Assembly: GCA_900319895.1 (NCBI GenBank)
Contig: ONQK01000099.1
Coordinates: 1 to 8,306 of the forward strand
DNA from: an uncultured Prevotella sp.
Lineage (GTDB): Bacteria; Bacteroidota; Bacteroidia; Bacteroidales; Bacteroidaceae
Direction of reading: 5' to 3'
DNA length: 8,306 bases
A program made the position numbers and the translations under genes. Under the pieces are notes generated by a model. It was not told the origin of the DNA. It worked only from the letters and a program-made list of their open reading frames with translations, and ran no database searches. Positions 1-4,313 of the stretch are shown piece after piece. Each line of letters begins with the position of its first letter. Positions within the stretch are counted from its first letter, which is position 1.

Positions 1-926
1 ACATCTATCGGCAGATAAACATTCGTGTGTTGGACGCCTCTCACTTGAGAATCTCCTATAGCAAAAGAATGTCCACCGGCTTTTTTTAGCTTTGGAACGT
101 AGACGCTTTCCACTAAATGATAGCCACCGCTAAAAACATACTCTCCAACCGTTTCCAAATTCAGCAGATTGAGGACTTTCAGAGAGGCAAAGGCATCGCA
201 GACGCCACCGCCGTTGTAAAACGATTCATTGCCCACCGTTGTCAGATTCGGCAGATTGAGGGTTTCCAGATTTTGGAAAAACATCACGCCACCACCCCCG
301 TTGAAAAACGAAAGTTCGCCAACTGTCGTCAGATTCTGCATCGTGATGCCGACCACACTGTGACAAAGCACCACACCGTCATTGTTATTGCCACCGCTAC
401 CACTGCCATTACAGCAAACTTCGTCTCCTACTTCTGTCACAGGATAGGTCAGACCTTCGTGGGTCACTTCGTTGATGATCCAATGGATGGCGATGTCGCC
501 CACCGACATTGTTCCTTCCCTCAAGGATTTCACCACGGCGTGATGGGGCGTTCCATCAGGGTTCTTGTACAAGTCGAACTCGCCCTGGAAAGAGTTTCTC
601 ACATTGCCAACCTCTTTCTGGTAATAAATGAGGAAATGGTACGGTTTTTGTATCTGTACTCCATTTTCGTCGGTGTCAGAATAAGAATCATTCATTTCAT
701 AATATTCAATGTCCTTGATTTCCGTCGGACGTTGTGCGAAGTCTTGCAGGCAGGCATCCAATTGTTCTTTTTTAAGCCTTTGCTTTGCCCAACGCTTCCA
801 TACCGTTACGTTGCTTTCCAGCAACTCGTTTTTCTCCACAACGACATTGCTTTTGTAGAGTGTCTGCGCCCGTGCCCCCACGACTATCGCGAAGAGGGCG
901 ATGATGAGTAGAATTTTTTGTTTCAT
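1..926 (-). CDS. BspA-like leucine-rich-repeat surface protein (3' end cut off by window edge)
   Basis: This frame starts at ATG 926 and stays open to position 1, giving 308 residues; the C-terminus lies outside the window. Residues 1-20 (MKQKILLIIALFAIVVGARA) are a clear signal peptide, with probable cleavage before Gln21, so the protein is exported. Residues 21-150 are a charged N-terminal region that I do not recognise. From about residue 150 (EGLTYPVTEVGDEV) the chain resembles the start of BspA/LRR_5 repeat domains. Repeats with the core NLTTVGxxSF...LNLP follow at 198-226, 227-255, 256-278 and from 279. BspA-family proteins bind host or microbial surfaces; adhesion is inferred here. A Gly/Ser/Asn-rich stretch with Cys171-Cys172 lies at 171-184. 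An earlier ATG at 940 was rejected because it stops after five codons. The gene follows an AT-rich gap with its own promoter box, so it is probably transcribed separately from the genes upstream. Confidence 0.88.
   Translation of the reverse strand, partial: MKQKILLIIALFAIVVGARAQTLYKSNVVVEKNELLESNVTVWKRWAKQRLKKEQLDACLQDFAQRPTEIKDIEYYEMNDSYSDTDENGVQIQKPYHFLIYYQKEVGNVRNSFQGEFDLYKNPDGTPHHAVVKSLREGTMSVGDIAIHWIINEVTHEGLTYPVTEVGDEVCCNGSGSGGNNNDGVVLCHSVVGITMQNLTTVGELSFFNGGGGVMFFQNLETLNLPNLTTVGNESFYNGGGVCDAFASLKVLNLLNLETVGEYVFSGGYHLVESVYVPKLKKAGGHSFAIGDSQVRGVQHTNVYLPID
162..335 (-). repeat. Two tandem 87-nt LRR-coding repeats (29 residues each)
   Basis: Two adjacent 87-nt units, at 335-249 and 248-162, encode matching 29-residue repeats. 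Both begin NLTTVG, continue SF(F/Y)NGGG and end in LNL(P/L). A third unit (161-93, residues 256-278) has 23 residues, the usual BspA/TpLRR length. The two longer units carry a glycine-rich insert of about six residues after the SF(F/Y)NG core. The DNA copies are diverged but clearly related, so recombination between them is possible, though not shown. Confidence 0.75.
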
Positions 927-977
927 TTTTTCTGTTTCATTAGTTTTGTATCCGTTTCATTTACATGTTCATTACAT
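923..977 (-). other. Chain of overlapping mini-ORFs in the leader of the BspA-like gene
   Basis: Reading the minus strand from 977 to 924 there are four very short frames ahead of the true start. ATG-TAA (977-972) shares an A with ATG-AAC-ATG-TAA (972-961). That frame abuts MKRIQN-stop (960-940), which overlaps MKQKK-stop (940-923) in TAATG. The last overlaps the main ATG at 926 in AATGA. The last three starts all read ATGAAAC. The stop/start overlaps are seen directly; translation or reinitiation is inference. A-rich Bacteroidetes leaders produce such codons by chance fairly easily. Confidence 0.4.
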
Positions 978-1024
978 GGCAGAGTTTGAATTGCCTGAAT
1001 TCTATTTTATTCTAAAATCTGTGG

Positions 1025-1052
1025 CAAATATACGGCAAAAAACATTAACAAA
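1025..1052 (-). promoter_or_regulatory. Putative Bacteroidetes promoter for the BspA-like gene
   Basis: TATATTTG at 1032-1025 fits the TAnnTTTG -7 element of Bacteroidetes. A TTTG at 1052-1049 could be the -33 element, but the 16-nt spacing is slightly short of what is usual. The TTTG is the downstream end of a 17-nt T run on this strand. Transcription would start near 1018, leaving a leader of about 90 nt that contains the mini-ORF chain. Confidence 0.55.
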
Positions 1053-1066
1053 AAAAAAAAAAAAAA
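1050..1066. repeat. A17 homopolymer tract next to a promoter
   Basis: Seventeen consecutive A residues on the plus strand (T17 on the strand of the BspA-like gene) run into the putative -33 element. Tracts this long are prone to slippage. A length change would not alter the spacing between -33 and -7, but would shift the sequence upstream of -33 and could change DNA bending there. Confidence 0.9.
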
Positions 1067-1112
1067 CGTTAAATATTTTGAATTTATTAAAGAAAATTAA
1101 GGGAAATTGAGA

Positions 1113-1127
1113 AAAAGAGCCTCTTTT
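1113..1127 (-). terminator. Possible weak terminator hairpin
   Basis: AAAAGAG and CTCTTTT form a perfect inverted repeat around one C. In RNA this gives a 5-bp AAAAG/CTTTT stem with a 5-nt loop, followed on the minus strand by further U residues. It lies about 140 nt after the last gene of the minus-strand series. The stem is short and AT-rich, so termination here is uncertain. Confidence 0.25.
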
Positions 1128-1128
1128 C

Positions 1129-1246
1129 AGGGGAAAAGAAGCAATAAAGAGGGCGAAAGGAAGGAGCAAAAGCAAGAAAAAAGAAAAAAAAGGGGGAAAG
1201 AAAGAAAGAAAGAAAGAAAAGAAGAATGAAGAAAAAGGAGAGGAAA
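1129..1246 (+). other. Extreme purine-rich tract in an intergenic gap
   Basis: Only six of these 118 plus-strand bases are pyrimidines, and 1174-1226 is an uninterrupted 53-nt purine run. It forms much of the 341-nt gap between the small membrane protein gene and the BspA-like gene. A minus-strand frame of 63 codons (1278-1087) crosses it but encodes only a Phe/Leu/Ser-rich low-complexity chain. I therefore treat the tract as non-coding. Mirror-symmetric purine runs of this kind can form triplex (H-DNA) structures. Confidence 0.8.
1196..1219. repeat. (GAAA)6 tetranucleotide microsatellite
   Basis: Six perfect GAAA units (TTTC on the minus strand) sit inside the purine tract, preceded by a G5 run. 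Tetranucleotide repeats mediate phase variation in some bacteria when they lie in a coding frame or promoter. Here the repeat is about 270 nt upstream of the BspA-like start and outside any convincing gene, so a regulatory role is only a possibility. Confidence 0.85.
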
Positions 1247-1267
1247 CCTTTTTTCAGGCGGAATTTG

Positions 1268-1537
1268 CTACAGCTCATCCTTCTTTTTCCGCTTGAGCCA
1301 TGCCTTCAAGCGTTTGTAGCCTTCGACCCCGAGAATGGTGAGGCCTCCGTATTGGAAGGTTTTCGCCAGTCCGAAAAAGACGACGAAGAGCACTCCTTTG
1401 GCTTCGGCACTGACAGGCAGCAGGAACTGTGCTCCCGAGAGGATGTAGAACGGGATGCACAATACAAGTACAGTAACCCCCGTCCTGAATGATTGTTTCT
1501 GAAGCCATTGCTTGATGCACAACAATGCTTTTTTCAT
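1268..1537 (-). CDS. Small two-helix inner-membrane protein
   Basis: This 89-residue protein has two hydrophobic segments, at about 20-42 and 46-71. A basic amphipathic tail follows (KRLKAWLKRKKKDEL), and the N-terminus is also basic (MKKALLCIKQWLQKQ). The positive-inside rule predicts a hairpin with both ends in the cytoplasm. The pattern LLPVSAEAK, then two aromatic/Gly-rich turns, then GVEGYKRLK recalls from memory the 'transporter suffix' domain, a two-helix module found alone or on the end of transporters. That resemblance is weak and unverified. The gene starts 17 nt after the glsA stop, so the two are very probably co-transcribed. It might assist a transporter or modulate glutaminase supply, but no function can be assigned. 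An overlapping 81-codon frame (1520-1275) lacks these features and is a shadow. Confidence 0.75.
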   Translation of the reverse strand: MKKALLCIKQWLQKQSFRTGVTVLVLCIPFYILSGAQFLLPVSAEAKGVLFVVFFGLAKTFQYGGLTILGVEGYKRLKAWLKRKKKDEL

Positions 1538-1554
1538 ACTTTCACTTTTCGCGG

Positions 1555-2478
1555 TTAGAAAATCGACTCTTCGGCTTTTGTGGTCAATAGTTCCAATGCT
1601 TTCATTCCCATGACGGAGTTGCCTTTCTCATTGAGCCGCGGGCTCCACGCCGCCACGGCATAGCGCGAGGGATAGATGGCGGCGATGCCTCCGCCCACAC
1701 CGCTTTTGCCCGGCAGCCCCACCAGATAGGAATAGTCGCCGGCTTCGTTGTAGAATCCGCAGGTTTGCATAATAGCATTGATTCTTTTGATTTGCGAGGA
1801 AGAGAGGTTGATGCCGGCATGCTGGAACGGCTGGCTGTGGTTGGCAAAGTTGAGAAAAGCCTGTGAAAGCTGCTGGCATGTCATTTCGATGGAACACATC
1901 ACGCAATAGATGGTTAGTACTTTTTCTATGTCGTTCTCAATGTTTCCGTGGTGTTTGAGCAGGTTCGTGATCGCTGCATTGAGGAACCCTGTCTCCCTTT
2001 CGGAATGCGCCACCCCGATGTTGTAATTGATAAATTGACTTCCACAAAGCGACCTCACGAAGTCCAGGAACTGCCGTTCCGGGTTTTTGAGGTGGGATGT
2101 CAAAATGTCTGCCATGACGATGGCGCCGGGATTGATAAACGGATTTCTCGGGATGCCGTTTTCCATTTCAAGCTGTATGAGCGAGTTGAATGCCGAGCCC
2201 GACGGTTCCTTTCCCATGCGTTCCCACAATTTGTCGCCTTCCAGGCTGAGGCATGCCGCCAACATGAAGACTTTCGATATGCTTTGTATGGAGAACAGCG
2301 CGTCGGTGTCGCCTGCCGAAAAGACTTGGCCGTCGGTCGTGCTAATGCACATGCCGAACTGGTCGGGATTTACCTCTGCCAATGCGGGGATGTAATCTGC
2401 CTGTTTCCCTATTTTCGCATACGGTTGAATGTCTTGTATAATGCTTTCGATGATGCTTTGGTAGTCAATATTTTTCAT
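1555..2478 (-). CDS. glsA: Glutaminase (serine-dependent beta-lactamase-like family)
   Basis: GlsA hydrolyses L-glutamine to L-glutamate and ammonia in the cytoplasm. The 307-residue length is normal for the family and there is no signal peptide. The SxxK catalytic motif is Ser66-Ile-Ser-Lys69 within FSIQSISKVF. Other expected substrate-contact residues are present: Asn116 in NPFINPGAI, Ser159-Glu160, Asn167, Tyr191, Tyr243, and Ser259/Val261 in GKSGVGGGI. Each is one residue or less from its place in E. coli YbaS as I remember it. The enzyme therefore looks active. One oddity is Pro117, where the family motif usually reads NPxINAGA. The start lies 12 nt after the upstream peptidase stop and the small membrane protein follows after 17 nt, so it sits inside an operon. 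In many gut bacteria glutaminase works with a glutamate decarboxylase and antiporter for acid resistance; neither is in this window. Confidence 0.95.
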   Translation of the reverse strand: MKNIDYQSIIESIIQDIQPYAKIGKQADYIPALAEVNPDQFGMCISTTDGQVFSAGDTDALFSIQSISKVFMLAACLSLEGDKLWERMGKEPSGSAFNSLIQLEMENGIPRNPFINPGAIVMADILTSHLKNPERQFLDFVRSLCGSQFINYNIGVAHSERETGFLNAAITNLLKHHGNIENDIEKVLTIYCVMCSIEMTCQQLSQAFLNFANHSQPFQHAGINLSSSQIKRINAIMQTCGFYNEAGDYSYLVGLPGKSGVGGGIAAIYPSRYAVAAWSPRLNEKGNSVMGMKALELLTTKAEESIF

Positions 2479-2490
2479 TTTCTCATTCTT

Positions 2491-3501
2491 TTAATGTTCA
2501 TTTTTGATAAGACGGCGCGCAAATTCGATGATGGTGTCGATGCCTCTTGTACGGTCATCTTCATTGAGCCCTACGAAAAAATCCGGGTCGATGCCGAACT
2601 CCGTGGACTGCTTTTGCGCGTCGAACATCGGGCATGCCGAGAAACGGACGCTCCACCCGTTGGGAAGTTCGCTGCTAAAAGGCATCCCCGCACCGCCACC
2701 GGTGCGGTCGCCGACAATTGTGGCATTGGGACAACACTTCAAGTACTTAACAAACTCATTGGCAGCACTGTAAACTGCGCGATTGGTCAGCACCACAACT
2801 TTTTTCTGCCACCTGATGCCCTTGGATGGCTTTAAATGCTGTTCTTGCATTGCCGAGAAGTCGTTGTGCCCTTTCCCCGTTTTGTGTTGCATATAGCCAA
2901 CATGCAGCTTTTCGTTGGTAAACCGTGCGGCGAGCTGCTCGGCCGAGGTCAGCGCGCCCCCGCCGTTGTCCCTGATGTCCACTATCAGGCCGTTGCATGC
3001 CATAAAATGGAAGAGTATTTCGTCCAAATTGCCCTCGCCGAAGGTGTTGCTGAACGAGCCGCAATACAGATAGCCGATGTTGTCGTCCAAAATTCTGTAT
3101 CTCATGCCTGCGGCAATCCGATAGCCGGTTCCGAGGTAGTTTTGTTGGACGGAATGGCTGAAATTGGCAGGAAAGTCCTCATGCCAGGACCAGTTTCTTG
3201 CCAAGTCGAAACTTGATGCGAGATTGACGTGCCCGTCGCGCAGCTCGGACAGCATGTTCCCCAGCACCTCGAAAAGCTGCGCATTGCTCATACCCTGATC
3301 AACCTGCCGGCTATAGCGTTCATGCACCTCGTCCCAGTCCACGCCCAACTCTTTCTGTTTGTAGTCAAAAAAGCAATAGTGTTCATCCATGATTTTCCAC
3401 AATGCCTCAAAATTTCCCCTAGGATTGTTTTCATGCTCTTTTTCATCAATACATGCGGCAAAAAGGAGCATCGTCATCAAAAGAATTCCTGTTTTTTTCA
3501 T
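2491..3501 (-). CDS. S41-family (tricorn/C-terminal-processing type) peptidase lipoprotein
   Basis: The first 17 residues (MKKTGILLMTMLLFAAC) form a lipoprotein signal with a LFAAC lipobox, so mature protein would be lipidated at Cys17. An N-terminal helical region (about 30-100) contains ELRDGHVNL, the usual S41 motif, with His91. The core follows: GLIVDIRDNGGG (171-182), the nucleophile region VVLTNRAVYSAANEF with probable catalytic Ser245, GDRTGGG (264-270), and TEFGIDPD with Glu301. His91, Ser245 and Glu301 match the tricorn-type arrangement; this assignment is inference. No PDZ domain is visible between the N-terminal region and the core. At 336 residues it is typical of Bacteroidales S41 lipoproteins, which are thought to cleave envelope proteins or peptides; the substrate is unknown. 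Its ATG overlaps the upstream TGA in ATGA, implying translational coupling to the DUF3316-like gene. Confidence 0.9.
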   Translation of the reverse strand: MKKTGILLMTMLLFAACIDEKEHENNPRGNFEALWKIMDEHYCFFDYKQKELGVDWDEVHERYSRQVDQGMSNAQLFEVLGNMLSELRDGHVNLASSFDLARNWSWHEDFPANFSHSVQQNYLGTGYRIAAGMRYRILDDNIGYLYCGSFSNTFGEGNLDEILFHFMACNGLIVDIRDNGGGALTSAEQLAARFTNEKLHVGYMQHKTGKGHNDFSAMQEQHLKPSKGIRWQKKVVVLTNRAVYSAANEFVKYLKCCPNATIVGDRTGGGAGMPFSSELPNGWSVRFSACPMFDAQKQSTEFGIDPDFFVGLNEDDRTRGIDTIIEFARRLIKNEH

Positions 3502-4313
3502 GGATTGGAAGTTGAAGTGAATAATTTCGGGGCTATCCCCACTACAAACGCATGCGAATAGCTATGATACTTCAGGTTGTTGGCCTTGGCTTGTTGAAAA
3601 TTGCCCAAATAACCGATACGTAGGCATGATTTGGCAAGCGGGATGTCTATCGTCAGCATTTGCCGCACCGATGGCGTGTTGAAAGGCGAGGTGAAAACAA
3701 TATTGTGGTCGTAGTTACCACGCGAAAAGATTTCGTAATACGACTGTCCGTAATGTGGCGAGAACATGGCTCCCACCAATGGGAACGCCACCTCATAACG
3801 CACGTTCCAGACCGCGTCTTTTATTTTGAAGAAGTAGGTTGCAACACCCGAGGTCGCGACATTGAGGCTTGTTTTCAGCTGAACAGGATTGTTGCCGTTT
3901 CGGGTGCTATACAGCACGCCCAAGTTGGCTTCAATGCCGCCGCCCCCCTCCACCAGCAGTTTTTCGTCTAAAAACGTCCATCTCCGACGCATGGCAAACT
4001 GGAAATTATAGCTGCCGGCAAGGAAGTTGGCATTTCCCACCTTGTTTTTTGCCATTGCCAGTGCACCATGGTGGCTGAAACTCCGGTCCCATCGCCAATC
4101 TTTTTTGAGGACCATCGTCCGGTTTGCCATGAAGCCGACTTCGGTACCTTGGTATTTTTCGGGCGAGAGATAGGTGTCGAGCAAATTGATGCAACCAACC
4201 GACAACATCACAGAACGCTGCTCGCCACTGCAGAGAATGCCGTCGCCGGGCTCTTGTGCCTTTGCGGAATTAGCCGTCAACAGACAAAGCAATATGTTAA
4301 TCCAAATCCTCAT
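3498..4313 (-). CDS. DUF3316-like outer-membrane/envelope protein
   Basis: The preferred start is ATG 4313 (MRIWINILLCLLTANSAKA, a signal peptide with cleavage before Gln20), giving 271 residues. A TTG two codons earlier is also in frame but adds nothing to the signal. The mature chain has many short alternating aromatic/hydrophobic stretches, such as YNFQFAMRRRWTF, GVATYFFKIKDAVWNVRYEV and LRIGYLGNFQ, as in a small beta-barrel. The sequence resembles Bacteroidales DUF3316 proteins from memory, especially LLDTYLSPEKYQGTE (about 44-58), LYSTRNGNNPVQ (about 134-145) and FSPHYGQSYYEIFSRGNYDH (184-203). The function of that family is unknown. The start lies inside the end of parC (17-nt overlap) and the stop overlaps the peptidase start by 4 nt. 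The peptidase and this protein may therefore act together at the cell surface, for example as a processing enzyme and an outer-membrane partner; this is inference. Confidence 0.85.
   Translation of the reverse strand: MRIWINILLCLLTANSAKAQEPGDGILCSGEQRSVMLSVGCINLLDTYLSPEKYQGTEVGFMANRTMVLKKDWRWDRSFSHHGALAMAKNKVGNANFLAGSYNFQFAMRRRWTFLDEKLLVEGGGGIEANLGVLYSTRNGNNPVQLKTSLNVATSGVATYFFKIKDAVWNVRYEVAFPLVGAMFSPHYGQSYYEIFSRGNYDHNIVFTSPFNTPSVRQMLTIDIPLAKSCLRIGYLGNFQQAKANNLKYHSYSHAFVVGIAPKLFTSTSNP

Noticed and set aside
162..335. Repeats considered as a CRISPR array or mobile-element repeats.
   Set aside because: The units are directly adjacent with no unique spacers, lie in frame in a coding sequence and encode LRR motifs.
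117..911. A 264-codon plus-strand frame.
   Set aside because: The opposite strand encodes a signal peptide followed by LRR repeats through the same DNA, which is far better supported.
1226..1492. An 88-codon plus-strand frame over the purine tract and the small membrane gene.
   Set aside because: It begins in low-complexity purine sequence and is antisense to a gene with clear membrane helices and operon spacing.
1948..2835. A 295-codon plus-strand frame crossing glsA and the S41 peptidase gene.
   Set aside because: Both minus-strand genes have intact active-site motifs and tight operon spacing; the antisense frame spans the gene junction and resembles no family.
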